Program-made: the position numbers and the translations under genes
DNA from: Deltaproteobacteria bacterium
GTDB taxonomy: Bacteria; Myxococcota_A; UBA9160; JAFDDA01
Length of the DNA stretch: 47,450 bases
Direction: 5' to 3'
Assembly (NCBI GenBank): GCA_019311105.1
Contig: JAFDDA010000061.1
Location: 1-47,450, forward strand
Shown here: in pieces, positions 33,513 through 42,762 of the stretch
Numbering within the stretch: the stretch's first letter is position 1
Layout: each line of letters begins with the position of its first letter
The notes under the pieces: generated by a model
What the model was told of the DNA's origin: nothing
What the model saw: only the letters and a program-made list of their open reading frames with translations
Database searches by the model: none

Positions 33513-34301
33513 CTAGAGCGCCACGTCCGACGCGCCGCCGTCGATGCGCCACTGGGTTCCGGTCAGGAAGCCGGCGCGATCGCTTGCGAGGAAGGCGACG
33601 AGGTCGGCGACTTCAGCCGTGCGCCCGAGCCGACCTACGAGGTTCGGCATCCAGCTCGTCGCGGCGTCGTGCTCGACGTCGGCCCAATCGGTGCTCTTTC
33701 CCTTGCGCCGCGCCCGCTCGGTCAGGCTGGCGCGCACCTCGTCGGTGGCGAGGATGCCCGGGCTCACCAGATTCACCGTGATGCCCGTCCCCGCGAGGTC
33801 CTTGGCGAGGCTGAGGCAGACGCTCGGCAGGGCGGACTTGGCGGCGTAGTAGTGCGGCATGCGCGCGGCCGGGCGTGTGCTGCCGATCGTGCCGAGGAGG
33901 ACAACGCGGCCGAAGCCGCGCTCGCGCATGGCGGGAACGAAGGCCTGGATCATTCGCACCGCGGAGAGGACGTTCTTCTCGTATTGGTCGATCCAGTCTG
34001 CGGCCGGGCTCTGCCAGTTGCCCGCCTCGGCTACGCCGTAGTTGGCGACGAGGACGTCGACCGCACCCGTTTGCTCGCGGATGGCTCGGGCGCCCTCGTC
34101 ATCCGTGAGTTCGCCCACCACGTGGCGGGCGTCGCCGCCGGCTTCGCGAATGGCCAGCGCCGCTGCGGCCGCCGGTTCCTCATCGAAGCCGTGGACGACG
34201 ACCTCCGCCCCCTCCCGAGCGAGGCCCTTGGCGATCTCCCGGCCGGTGCCGCGATGGCTGCCCGTCACCAGGGCCGTGCGTCCCGATAGGCCAAGATCCA
34301 T
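33513..34301 (-). CDS. SDR-family oxidoreductase
   Basis: 262 residues from ATG 34301. TGSHRGTG is the Rossmann dinucleotide motif. The catalytic set is Ser in LLGTIGS and the Y-x-x-x-K of PHYYAAKSA. VNLVSPGILATDEVR and LTGTQWRIDGG are the usual C-terminal SDR blocks. The cofactor is probably NADP(H), since the loop after beta-2 reads VVHGFDEEP without a conclusive acidic residue. Reduction or oxidation of a hydroxyl on a fatty-acid or steroid-like substrate is likely. It is divergent from the CaiB-type gene 91 bases away. Confidence 0.9.
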   Translation of the reverse strand: MDLGLSGRTALVTGSHRGTGREIAKGLAREGAEVVVHGFDEEPAAAAALAIREAGGDARHVVGELTDDEGARAIREQTGAVDVLVANYGVAEAGNWQSPAADWIDQYEKNVLSAVRMIQAFVPAMRERGFGRVVLLGTIGSTRPAARMPHYYAAKSALPSVCLSLAKDLAGTGITVNLVSPGILATDEVRASLTERARRKGKSTDWADVEHDAATSWMPNLVGRLGRTAEVADLVAFLASDRAGFLTGTQWRIDGGASDVAL

Positions 34302-34392
34302 CGCGAGGGTGTAGCGCGGAAGGTGCAGCAGAGGCGAGGCCCCGGTTCGCGCGGCTCTTGTCGTCGCCGCCTCGAAGGCGCAGTCTAGGCAG

Positions 34393-35598
34393 ATGCCTGC
34401 CCCGCTCGAAGGAATCCGGGTCGTCGAGATCGCGAGCTTCGTTGCGGCGCCCGCCTGCGGCGCCGTGCTCGCCGACCTCGGCGCTGATGTCATCAAGGTC
34501 GAGGTGCCCTGGGGCGAGATCTATCGCAACAGTAGGCCCCGTTTAGCCGGCTTCAAGAGCGACTTCCCCGGTGCGCCGCACTTCCAGATGGACAACCGCG
34601 GCAAGCGCTCCCTCGCCATCGATCTCGCCCTGCCCCAGGCCGTCGATGCCTTGGCCAAGGTGATCGACGGTGCAGACATCGTGCTCACCAACATGCTCCC
34701 CGGTCGGCAGGCGAAGTACGGCCTCGACCCGGAGACCCTGCTCGAGAAGCATCCGCACCTCATCATCGCGCGCCTCTCGGGCTACGGCCCCGAGGGCGAG
34801 GAGGCCGATGCGCCGGCGTTCGACTACTCGGCCTATTGGGCCCGCACGGGTTTGATGGATCAACTCCACGAGCCCGATGCGCCGCCGGCCTTCCAGCGGC
34901 CCGGCATGGGCGACCACTCGGCCGCCCTCTCCCTCGCCGTCGGAATCCTCGCGGCCCTGCGAACCCGCGAGAGCGACGGCCGCGGCCAGGTGATCGACGT
35001 CGCGCTCCAGCACATCGGCTTCTACATCGAGGGCAACGACGCGGCCATGACCCTGGCCACCGGCCAGTCGCCGCCGCGCCATGACCGCCGCCAGCCGCGC
35101 AACCCACTCTGGAACCACTACCGATGCGGCGACGATCGCTGGCTCTTCCTCGTGATGATCGAGTCGGATCGCTACTGGAAGCCCTTCCTCGAGGCCATGG
35201 GTCGCCCGGAACTGGCGGCCGATGAACGCTTCGCGGGTGCCGTTCCGCGCTTCCGAAACTCACGTGAGTTGGTGCAGGAGCTAGACGCGGTGTTTGCGAC
35301 GCGCAGCCTCGAGGAGTGGACCGAGACCTTCCGCGGGCGTCGTCTGATCTGGGCACCGGTGCGCACCGTCGCCGAGGCGGTGGCCGACCCACAGGCCCAG
35401 GCCTTCGGCAGCTTCCCGACGGTCGATCACCCGGAGTGGGGTGAGTTCCAAACCGTGGCGCCACCGCTCCGCATGAGCGGCCACGACATGCCCGGGGTCG
35501 CGCCGGCCCCCGCGCTCGGCGCCGAGACGTTCGAGATCCTCAACGAGGCCGGCGTCGACGGCGAGACGATCGCGCTGATCCTCGCAGCAGCCAGCTAG
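34393..35598 (+). CDS. CaiB/BaiF-type CoA transferase (class III)
   Basis: 401 residues. LEGIRVVEIASFVAAPACG and ADLGADVIKVEVPWGE form the N-terminal CoA-binding fold. RPGMGDHSAALSLAVGIL contains the catalytic Asp of class III CoA transferases, which forms a mixed anhydride. WAPVRTVAEAVADPQ is the typical C-terminal block. The enzyme moves CoA between carboxylic acids, or in AMACR-like members racemises alpha-methyl acyl-CoAs. Lying among acyl-CoA ligase, dehydrogenase and SDR genes, it fits degradation of branched or steroid-like acids. Confidence 0.92.
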   Translation: MPAPLEGIRVVEIASFVAAPACGAVLADLGADVIKVEVPWGEIYRNSRPRLAGFKSDFPGAPHFQMDNRGKRSLAIDLALPQAVDALAKVIDGADIVLTNMLPGRQAKYGLDPETLLEKHPHLIIARLSGYGPEGEEADAPAFDYSAYWARTGLMDQLHEPDAPPAFQRPGMGDHSAALSLAVGILAALRTRESDGRGQVIDVALQHIGFYIEGNDAAMTLATGQSPPRHDRRQPRNPLWNHYRCGDDRWLFLVMIESDRYWKPFLEAMGRPELAADERFAGAVPRFRNSRELVQELDAVFATRSLEEWTETFRGRRLIWAPVRTVAEAVADPQAQAFGSFPTVDHPEWGEFQTVAPPLRMSGHDMPGVAPAPALGAETFEILNEAGVDGETIALILAAAS

Positions 35599-35605
35599 CT
35601 CGACG

Positions 35606-36472
35606 CTAGCTCGGGGTGTTCGCCGGCCCGATGTCGAGGTCGCTCGCCGAGTGACGCTCGGGCGCGCGCTCCTCTTCGGGGCCCCAGGCCATGTTGACGC
35701 GCCGGCCGCGCCCGACGGCGGGGCGGGCCATGAACTCCTTCGCCCAGCGGACGACGTTCGTGTACGACGCCACGTCCAGGAACTCCCCGCCGCCGTACAG
35801 GACGCCGAGCGAGAGTGCGCCGTACCACGGGGCCGTCGCCATGTCGGCGATGGTGTAGTCGTCGCCGATGAGCCAGCGGCGGTCGGCGAGGTTCCGGTCG
35901 AGTACGTCGAGCTGGCGCTTCACCTCCATGGCGTAGCGGTTGATCGGGTACTCGTACTTCTCGGGCGCATAGGCGTAGAAGTGACCGAAGCCTCCACCCA
36001 GGAACGGCGTGCTGCCCATCTGCCAGAAGAGCCACGACATGCACTCCGCGCGAGCCGATGGCTCGCTGGGAAGGAACGCTTCGAACTTCTCCGCGAGATA
36101 GACGAGGATCGCCCCCGACTCGAAGACCCGCGTCGGGGGTGATGTCGAGTGGTCCACCATGGCCGGGATCTTGGAGTTGGGGTTCGCGGCGACGAACCCG
36201 CTCCCGAACTGATCGCCCTCCTGGATGTTCACCAGGTAGGCGTCGTACTCGGCGCCCTTCTTTCCGATGGCCAGCAGCTCTTCGAGCAGCACCGTCACCT
36301 TGACGCCGTTCGGCGTCGCGAGGGAGTAGAGCTGCAGCGGGTGCTCGCCCACCGGCAGATCCTTCTCGTGCGTCGCACCGGCGATGGGGCGATTGATCTT
36401 GGCGAAGCGTCCGCCGCTCTCGGCGTCCCACTTCCAGACCTTCGGCGGTGTATAGGGGGTGGTGTCGGTCAT
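35606..36472 (-). CDS. yghU: YghU-type glutathione S-transferase / disulfide-bond oxidoreductase
   Basis: 288 residues from ATG 36472 with GGAGAGC upstream. The sequence follows E. coli YghU closely: THEKDLPVGEHPLQLYSLAT, TPNGVKVTVLLEELLAIG, NPNSKIPAMVDH, VFESGAILVYLAEKF and FLGGGFGHFYAYAPEKYEYP all match that nu-class glutathione transferase. YghU binds two glutathiones and reduces disulfides and organic hydroperoxides. The C-terminal PAVGRGRRVNMAWGPEEE is also family-like. Length is as expected, so the gene is intact. It is convergent with the CoA transferase gene, eight bases apart. Confidence 0.93.
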   Translation of the reverse strand: MTDTTPYTPPKVWKWDAESGGRFAKINRPIAGATHEKDLPVGEHPLQLYSLATPNGVKVTVLLEELLAIGKKGAEYDAYLVNIQEGDQFGSGFVAANPNSKIPAMVDHSTSPPTRVFESGAILVYLAEKFEAFLPSEPSARAECMSWLFWQMGSTPFLGGGFGHFYAYAPEKYEYPINRYAMEVKRQLDVLDRNLADRRWLIGDDYTIADMATAPWYGALSLGVLYGGGEFLDVASYTNVVRWAKEFMARPAVGRGRRVNMAWGPEEERAPERHSASDLDIGPANTPS

Positions 36473-36568
36473 GGCGCTCTCCGTCGTTGGGGCTGGCTTC
36501 TTTCGCTCGACCCTTGCGCCCGATCGTAGACCAAGCCGAGCCCTCGTCGAGCAGCCGCTCTGCCGCCC

Positions 36569-37210
36569 CTACCGACGTAGGAGCCCTTCGAGTTCTTCGA
36601 AGGAGCGGATCGTCTCGCCGGCAAACTCCCCGTAGCGAAGTTCTCGATCGATGAGGACGGCTCGCAGGCCCGCTCGGGTGGCCGGCTCGATGTCGAGACG
36701 CGGGGAGTCGCCAACATAGAGCACGCCGTCGCGTGACCCGCCGACGCTGCGAAGCGCGAACTCGAAGATCTCCGGGTCGGGCTTGGCCACGCCCGCCGCG
36801 CCGGACGCGATGATCGGATCGAAGCGAAGGCTCGGGATCGTTTCGGCCAGGACTTGCTCGAGCCCGTCGTCCCAGTTCGAGACGATGCCCATCGGTATGT
36901 TCAAGCCCCCAAGCGCCGTGACGTCTGGATACGGCTGCCAGGTGAGCTCACGGCATGCGACGTAGATCTCATCGATGAGATCGGTGCGCGGGTCGAGACC
37001 GAGGTCGCGCAGCAGGCTGGCGTTGAACTGCTCGTAGAAGGCTCGCGTCGGCCGGGCCGGGATGTCGGTCCGCTCCGACAACGCAACGTGAGCCTCGGCG
37101 ACGCCAGCTTCCGAGACGACCTGCCCACCTCGGTGCAAGACCTCGGTGATCGTTCGATGAAGACCGCGTCTTTCCAACAGTGTGCCGGCGACGTCCAGGA
37201 GCAGCTGCAT
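36569..37210 (-). CDS. HAD-family hydrolase
   Basis: 213 residues from ATG 37210. The motif I region reads LLLDVAGTLL, with the nucleophile Asp but Ala instead of the second Asp, so general acid catalysis may be altered. GIVSNWDD is motif II, GVAKPDPEIFEFAL motif III with Lys, and YVGDSPRLDIEPATRAG motif IV. The cap is a small helical insert. It is the last gene of a four-gene run and starts one base after the stop of the ATP-grasp gene. A sugar-phosphate or similar small substrate would fit the neighbours. Confidence 0.85.
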   Translation of the reverse strand: MQLLLDVAGTLLERRGLHRTITEVLHRGGQVVSEAGVAEAHVALSERTDIPARPTRAFYEQFNASLLRDLGLDPRTDLIDEIYVACRELTWQPYPDVTALGGLNIPMGIVSNWDDGLEQVLAETIPSLRFDPIIASGAAGVAKPDPEIFEFALRSVGGSRDGVLYVGDSPRLDIEPATRAGLRAVLIDRELRYGEFAGETIRSFEELEGLLRR

Positions 37211-37211
37211 G

Positions 37212-38186
37212 TCAGAACAGGATGTGCGGCGTGCGCCGGTTCTTGATGCCCGCAAGGTCCGTGTCCGGGTAGATCACGTCCATGAGGACCCGTGCGGCGG
37301 CCCCAGCCCGCAGCACCATCTCGCTGGGCCTTCGGCCCTCCAGGTGCTCCTGGAGTGCCCACTCCACATCGCGATAGCCGAAGTGATGGCGAATCGAAGT
37401 GGTCCCGGAAAAGCGACAGTTCACCTCGAAGGGATGGATGTCGCCGCGCTCGTCGGCGATGACCTGCAGGTTGCACGGGCCGCGGATCGGCAGTGCCCCC
37501 GTCATGCCCGCGATGACCTCGGCCAATGCGTCGTCGTAGCGATGGGTCGTTTCACAGAAGACCGTGGTCCCGTCCCGCGAGAGCTCGCGCTGAAGGGCAA
37601 GCAGGCCGTGCATCTCCCCGCTCTGCAGTACATAGAACGCGACGGTGATTTCAGTCCCCACGTACCGGCGCTGAACGACGAACGAGTCATCGAACTCGGT
37701 CGGGTTGGGCGGGTCCCGGTGCATGTCTCGCGAGCCGCGACCCGTGCGGGGCTTGACGACGGTGCCTTCGAACTGTCCCTCGTACTCACTGGGCAGGAAG
37801 CTCTCTGCAAACGCCACCCCTGCCTTGGACAGAACGCGTGAGGTCTCGAACTTGTCGTGGAAGGCCCGGCAGGTCTCGGGGGGGGAGCACACCGTGGCCG
37901 CGACCCGGCTCCCGGCAGCCGAGAGCACCGCGGTTTCCAGATCCGTGCACGGGAAGATCAGCTCCACGCCGTGCGCCGTTCCGATCGTGGCCATGATCTC
38001 CAGGTATTCGTCGGTGTTTCCCTGCGGGACCTCGAGGACCTCGTCGCAGAGGTGCGAGCCCCCGGAGATGTGCCGTGTGTTGGTGCCGATGATCTGGGCG
38101 TCCGGCAACAAGTCGCGAATCACGCGCACGACTCCCTGGCCTACGTTGCCACCGATCCCCGTCACCAACAGGGTGTGGGAGCTCAT
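37212..38186 (-). CDS. ATP-grasp ligase (carbamoyl-phosphate-synthase-like)
   Basis: 324 residues from ATG 38186 with GGAAGGAAAG upstream. LLVTGIGGNVGQGVVRV is an N-terminal Rossmann-like pre-ATP-grasp domain, FEGTVVKPRTGRGSRDMH carries the ATP-binding Lys and glycine loop, and IHPFEVNCRFSGTTSIRHHF the metal-binding Glu-x-Asn. Such proteins form amide or ester bonds using ATP and are frequent in surface-polysaccharide and sugar-modification clusters, where they attach amino acids or carbamoyl groups. The tight spacing with the HAD gene (one base) and the epimerase gene (25 bases) indicates one operon. Confidence 0.88.
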   Translation of the reverse strand: MSSHTLLVTGIGGNVGQGVVRVIRDLLPDAQIIGTNTRHISGGSHLCDEVLEVPQGNTDEYLEIMATIGTAHGVELIFPCTDLETAVLSAAGSRVAATVCSPPETCRAFHDKFETSRVLSKAGVAFAESFLPSEYEGQFEGTVVKPRTGRGSRDMHRDPPNPTEFDDSFVVQRRYVGTEITVAFYVLQSGEMHGLLALQRELSRDGTTVFCETTHRYDDALAEVIAGMTGALPIRGPCNLQVIADERGDIHPFEVNCRFSGTTSIRHHFGYRDVEWALQEHLEGRRPSEMVLRAGAAARVLMDVIYPDTDLAGIKNRRTPHILF

Positions 38187-38211
38187 CGTGCGCTTTCCTT
38201 CCGCGGGGTCG

Positions 38212-39069
38212 TCACTCGGCCAACTCATGAATGTGGTCGGCGAGACGCCTGAAGCTCAAACCAAAGGCTCGCTTCACCTTGCCGTTCGGGAACGAAAGCC
38301 GCGGGTAGGGTGCGTCCGTCGCCCGGTCGACGATCGGCCCCTGGCCTCCCGTGGTCCGCTTCACGAGCTCGGCCAGCTCGAAGATGTCGAGGGTGTCGTC
38401 GGAGCAGACATTGAACGTCCCAGAAACCGATTCGAGCGCTGCACGCGCGGCCACGAGGGCAAGGTCATCGACGTGCAGGTAGTTCTCCGTATGAGTCCGC
38501 GGCGCGAAGATCTCCAAGGGCTCGTCCTGCTGACATCTTCGTACCAGGCTGGGCAACAGGTTCTCCGGGGCCATCCCAGGCCCGTATACCGGTCCGGGCC
38601 GCAGGATCGTGAGCGGCCCGCCATCCGCATGCTCTCTGCACAAATCCTCTTGCGCGAGCTTCGACCGACCGTAGCCAGTCTCCGACCTCCGAGGCCACTC
38701 TTCGTCGAGCTGCAGACTCTCGGCCCCGGGCGGCCAACCGTAGACCCGGGTGGAGGAGATGAGCACCAACGCCGAGAGCTGCCCCGGTGCGATCAGCTGA
38801 AGAACGTTGCGGGTCGTCTCGACGTTCTTCGCCGCGAAGTCCTGGTCGCCCCGGCCGGGGGCTCCGGCGCAGTGGATCAGCGTGCGCACCGACGGCCAGT
38901 CGATTGCGTCGAGCGCGTTCGCGTCGCCCAGATCCATCGAAACGTACTGGGCGTCCGTGGAGGGCCTGCGGCCCGTCAGGGTCATGGCCAGGTCCGGCGG
39001 CTGGCGCTCCCGCAGCGCGGCGGCAATCGCCCGTCCAATGAACCCGCTCGCGCCGGTCAGGACGAGCAA
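38212..39069 (-). CDS. NAD-dependent epimerase/dehydratase
   Basis: 285 residues from TTG 39069, chosen because GGAG lies eight bases upstream and the Rossmann strand LVLTGASGFIG follows at once; no ATG or GTG in frame is better placed. SSTRVYG and SETGYGRSKLAQED contain the extended-SDR catalytic Ser/Thr and Y-x-x-x-K. TENYLHVDDLA and GTFNVCSDDTLDIFEL are typical of nucleotide-sugar epimerases. The substrate is probably a UDP- or dTDP-sugar. Second gene of the methyltransferase / epimerase / ATP-grasp / HAD run. Confidence 0.88.
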   Translation of the reverse strand: MLVLTGASGFIGRAIAAALRERQPPDLAMTLTGRRPSTDAQYVSMDLGDANALDAIDWPSVRTLIHCAGAPGRGDQDFAAKNVETTRNVLQLIAPGQLSALVLISSTRVYGWPPGAESLQLDEEWPRRSETGYGRSKLAQEDLCREHADGGPLTILRPGPVYGPGMAPENLLPSLVRRCQQDEPLEIFAPRTHTENYLHVDDLALVAARAALESVSGTFNVCSDDTLDIFELAELVKRTTGGQGPIVDRATDAPYPRLSFPNGKVKRAFGLSFRRLADHIHELAE

Positions 39070-39098
39070 GCGGTAGCTCCGGGTCGGGCGCGTCGCAT

Positions 39099-40007
39099 CT
39101 ACTCGCCGCGTTCCTTTTCGACGATCACTTCCCACCCGCCGACCATCTTGTAGCGCCGCCCCAGAAGCCACCACGGCGCCTTCGCCAAGTGTGCGATCAC
39201 GGTTCGCGCGGGATTGCGGTCGAAGGTCGTCTCGACGATCGACGGTGTCGATCGGATGAGGCGGAAGCTTCCGACGAGCGGGAGATTGCAAAGCGCCCCG
39301 TCCCAGAACGCCTGACCGAGGTCGTGAACGTGCCCTGGGAAGGTGATGTCGAAGTCGATGCCGAGCCGGCTCGTCAATCGAAGGATCTCGGCGACCGCAG
39401 GGGTTCGTGCGTAGAAGATGCCTCCCGGGCGAAGAAGCGAGAGCATCCGCTGCAGCTCGGGCACGGGGTCGCAGAGGTGCTCGAGAATCCCGCTCGCAAT
39501 CGCGATGTCGAAGGGTCCTTCGCCCACGCTCGCAAGGTCTTCGGCGACCTCGACGCGGAGCCGCCCATCGTCTGATCGAAAGGGAACGGCGCTGTAGTCA
39601 CAGAGCCGTATGTGTGCGGCGTCCGCGCAGGAGGACAGCAGCTGCTGGGCGAGCGCCTTGGAGAGGGTGCCGTCGCCACCTCCGAAGTCGAGAATGCGGA
39701 CGGTCCGCGTGCTGGGCTCCGACTCGTAGTGTTCCAAGATTCGTTGGGCCAGTCGCTCGGGTTTGTCGAGCGTGACGTTGGCCTCGGTGTTCCGGATCGG
39801 GTTCTCTTCGGCGTAGTAGGCCGCGTAGTACCGGTCCAGGACGGCCTGTTTTGGAAAGCGGTCCGCCGAGGCACCGTGGCACCGGCCGCAACGGAGCAGA
39901 GTCACGTCCGGGCCCCGTTGGACCAAGGCGATCGGGCTGCGCGATGCGTCACCACACAGCGGGCAATTTCCCGCCGAAGGTTCCAGGTCCGACTCGGACA
40001 CGTGCAT
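39099..40007 (-). CDS. SAM methyltransferase with N-terminal zinc ribbon
   Basis: 302 residues from ATG 40007 (MHVSESDLEPSAG); ATG 40037 is an alternative, and neither has a clear ribosome site. CPLCG and CGRCHG near the N-terminus form a zinc ribbon, as in sugar C-methyltransferase-like proteins. ILDFGGGDGTLSKAL is the SAM motif I, and IASGILEHLCDPVPELQRM the motif-IV/post region. IFYARTPAVAEILRL follows. Such two-domain enzymes methylate sugars or polysaccharide precursors. It is the first gene of a run of four with gaps of 29, 25 and one base. Confidence 0.83.
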   Translation of the reverse strand: MHVSESDLEPSAGNCPLCGDASRSPIALVQRGPDVTLLRCGRCHGASADRFPKQAVLDRYYAAYYAEENPIRNTEANVTLDKPERLAQRILEHYESEPSTRTVRILDFGGGDGTLSKALAQQLLSSCADAAHIRLCDYSAVPFRSDDGRLRVEVAEDLASVGEGPFDIAIASGILEHLCDPVPELQRMLSLLRPGGIFYARTPAVAEILRLTSRLGIDFDITFPGHVHDLGQAFWDGALCNLPLVGSFRLIRSTPSIVETTFDRNPARTVIAHLAKAPWWLLGRRYKMVGGWEVIVEKERGE

Positions 40008-40229
40008 CGACTGGTGGTAGCTAGCGGCGTTGATCATGGGTCGCGATCGGCAACATCCCGTGGTTCGAACTCCGCAAGAAGCTAGCTCCACAGGCCCATG
40101 GCGCGCGAGTTGGCGGGGCAGCGCGCTGCGCGAGCGCACGGGCCACGACGCGGGCGCGACCGTTCACTCGAGTGCGACTTCGACCAGGACGAGGCGCGGG
40201 GCGGCCCGGACGAGGTCAAATTCCACGCG

Positions 40230-41072
40230 TCATCGTTGTGCGTGCTCCGAGAGGTGCTCCAGCAGAAGGGGGGTCATCCGCTCCGGCGCCGCCTGCAGTG
40301 CTGGCTGATGGACGTCCTCGACGATCTCGAGCCGGTAGGGGCCCTTCACCCAGTTCGCGTTGGCCTCGATCGAAGCGCTCGCGACGTTCGTCGAGCCCGT
40401 GGGCCAGATGAACATCGTCGGCATCGCGACCGGGTCGAGCCGTTCCCTCATCCACAGCGGGATGGCCCGGTAGAAGTTGTAGACGGCGCGTAGGGCTTCG
40501 TCGCTGTCGAGCGCCTTTCGGTAGGGCTCGCTCTCCTCGGGCGACACGCCCTGGGTCGCCAGCATCGCTTCGAACATGTTCCGCTCGTTGCCCTCCCGGG
40601 CGGCCTCGCGGATGTAGTTGAACTTCGTGTTCTGCCCCTCTGCGCTCTTCCCCGTCTTCGACCGGCCCTCGGCCAGCGCTCCGGGGTGCGGGATGTTGAT
40701 GCAGACCAGCGTCGCGATGCGATCCGGGTGCTTCGCGGCGAGCCACCAGGCCACGTTCGCACCGATGCTCGTGCCCATGAGATGGAACGGACGCCCCGCG
40801 TGGCCGAGCGCGTCGGCGATCTCGAGGACGTCCTGTGCATGCTCCTTCAGGTGGTACGCCTCGACGCCCTCCGGCCGGGCGCCCGGGCAGAAGCCGCGCA
40901 GGTCCGGCGCCACGGCACGGAAGCCCCTCTCGGCCATCGCGGGAATCTGGTGATGCCATTCCCAGCGGTTGCGGGGCAGGCCGTGCAGCAGGAGCAGCAG
41001 GGGGCCGTCTTCCGGGCCGTCGGCCAGGGCCTGGAAGGTCATGCCCCGCGCCTCGATCTCGATTTCCTTCAA
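40230..41072 (-). CDS. alpha/beta hydrolase, epoxide-hydrolase-like
   Basis: 280 residues from TTG 41072, preceded by GAGGAAC at eight bases. LLHGLPRNRWEWHHQIPAM is the oxyanion-hole region of the epoxide-hydrolase-like branch, and HLMGTSIGANVAWW the nucleophile elbow with Ser102, so it is an esterase-type rather than an Asp-type epoxide hydrolase. EDVHQPALQAAPERM supplies the His. At the usual acid position the sequence reads IWPTGSTNVA with no Asp, so the triad acid may sit elsewhere. The next 190 bases downstream hold no gene I can support. Confidence 0.85.
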   Translation of the reverse strand: MKEIEIEARGMTFQALADGPEDGPLLLLLHGLPRNRWEWHHQIPAMAERGFRAVAPDLRGFCPGARPEGVEAYHLKEHAQDVLEIADALGHAGRPFHLMGTSIGANVAWWLAAKHPDRIATLVCINIPHPGALAEGRSKTGKSAEGQNTKFNYIREAAREGNERNMFEAMLATQGVSPEESEPYRKALDSDEALRAVYNFYRAIPLWMRERLDPVAMPTMFIWPTGSTNVASASIEANANWVKGPYRLEIVEDVHQPALQAAPERMTPLLLEHLSEHAQR

Positions 41073-41127
41073 TGACGTGTTCCTCGTTCGGCGGACTTCG
41101 TATCTTCGCAACACCGGCCGAGCTGGC

Positions 41128-42640
41128 TCAGACGATCCGGCTGTCCTTGTTGCCCCAGTAGCGATCCTTCAGGATCCGCTTGTAGAGCTTGCCCGTGGGG
41201 AGGCGCGGGAGCTCGGCCTCGAAGTCGATGGAGCGCGGCGAGGGCCTCGTCGGCGGTTGCGCCCGCGACGGGCTGGACGACGGCCTTCACCTCTTCTCCG
41301 AACTCCGGGTGCGGCACCCCGACCACGGCGACGTCCTCGACCTTCGGGTGCATGATCAGCTCGTTCTCGATCTCCTGGGGATAGATGTTGACTCCCCCCG
41401 AGATGATCATGAACGACGCCCGATCGGTGAGAAACAGGAAGCTGTCGTCATCGACGTAGCCGACGTCGCCGAGCGCCGTCCAGCCGGGGTGCTTCGGGTG
41501 CTGCGCGCTGCGCGTCTTCTCGGCGTCGTTGTGGTACGCGAAGGGTGCCTTGTCGCGCTCGAAGTAGACGAGCCCGGGCTCGCCGGCCGGGAGCTCCTCG
41601 CCGCTTTCGTCACAGATGCGAAGCGTCCCCATCACCGCGCGGCCGACGGTGCCCGGATGCGCCAGCCAATCCTCGGGCCCGACGTAGGTCAGGCCGTTCA
41701 GTTCGGTCCCGCCGTAGTACTCGTGCAGGATCGGGCCCCACCAGGAGAACATCTGCTCCTTCACCTTCCGCGGGCAGGGGGCGGCGGCGTGGATCGCCAC
41801 GCGGTGAGCGGAGAGGTCGAAGCCGGCGCGCTCCGCTTCCGGAAGCTTCAGCATCCGCGTGAACATCGTCGGGACCCACTGGCTGTGGGTGACCGCATGC
41901 TTCTCCATGGCCTGCAGCGCTTCGACGGGATCGAAGCGATCCATCATGACCACGGTGCCTCCGAGGGACTGCACGGAGGAGCAGAACCCGATCGGTGCCG
42001 AGTGGTACATCGGTGCCGGTGAGAGATAGACCGTCTCTTCGTCGACGTGGAAGAGCCCCTTCAACACGTAGTTCATCGCCAGGCCCCGCGAGGCCGGCCG
42101 GTTCGGCAAGGGTCGCGTGATCCCCTTGGGCCGCCCGGTGGTCCCCGAGCTGTAGAGCATGAACTCGCCGAGGGGCTCTTCTTCGAGGGGCTCTGGGGGG
42201 AACTCGTCGATGGCCGCCTCGTAGGCTTCGAAGCGACCGGATGCGCTTTCGGGCAAGCCGTCGACCACGAGGAAGCGCCGGCAGGCCGGGGCGTTCCCGG
42301 GGATCTCGGCCGCCACCTCGTGCAGCGCGCGCGAGGAGACCAGCACTTGCGCGCCGCAGTCCTCCACGATGTAGGTGGCTTCGGGCGCGGTCAGGTAGCG
42401 GTTCACCGTGGTGAGGTAGAGGCCGGATCGGAACGCGGCCCAGAAGACCTCGAAGTAGCGGAGGTGGTTCTCGAGGAAGACCGCCACGTGGTCGCCGCGA
42501 CGCAGCCCCTCGGCCCAGAGGAGCTGGGCGAGCTGGTTCGAGCGGGCGTTGAGCTCGGCGTAGGTGAGCACCTCGCCGGTGCGCGCGGAGATGACGGCGG
42601 CCTTGTCTGGGGAGGTCTCGGCGTAGCACCCCGGGTACAT
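41128..42640 (-). CDS. acyl-CoA synthetase (AMP-dependent ligase), frameshifted near the C-terminus
   Basis: ATG 42640 has GAGGA upstream. MLYSSGTTGRPKGITRPLPN is motif A3, EYYGGTELNGLTY motif A5, and MIISGGVNIYPQEIENEL motif A8. The frame then breaks at about 41231-41245: after ATADEALAA the true C-terminus RSIDFEAELPRLPTGKLYKR and WGNKDSRIV continues one frame away to TGA 41128-41130, and about 15-20 residues expected in between are missing. The catalytic Lys (PTGKLYK) is thus out of frame and the enzyme would be inactive for adenylation unless the lesion is a sequence error. Family resemblance is to the FadD3/bile-acid-type ligases. Confidence 0.82.
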
Positions 42641-42762
42641 GCTCGTCCTCACACGACGGGAGCGTGATGCATCCAAAAACTATGATACTAGTTCTCTGCT
42701 CGCAAGGGTCCTCGGAGGACGGTGGGCTCGCCTGGGTTCTCTCGGCCCCCGCCCAGCGCGGC

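Noticed and set aside
40167-40229. Short frame after the hydrolase stop encoding VEFDLVRAAPRLVLVEVALE
   Set aside because: Only 20 codons with a GTG but no ribosome site or recognisable family; chance cannot be excluded.
40230-41072. Missing catalytic acid in the epoxide-hydrolase-like protein as another lesion
   Set aside because: Length and flanking blocks are normal, so the unusual IWPTGSTN segment is more likely a family variant than a deletion.
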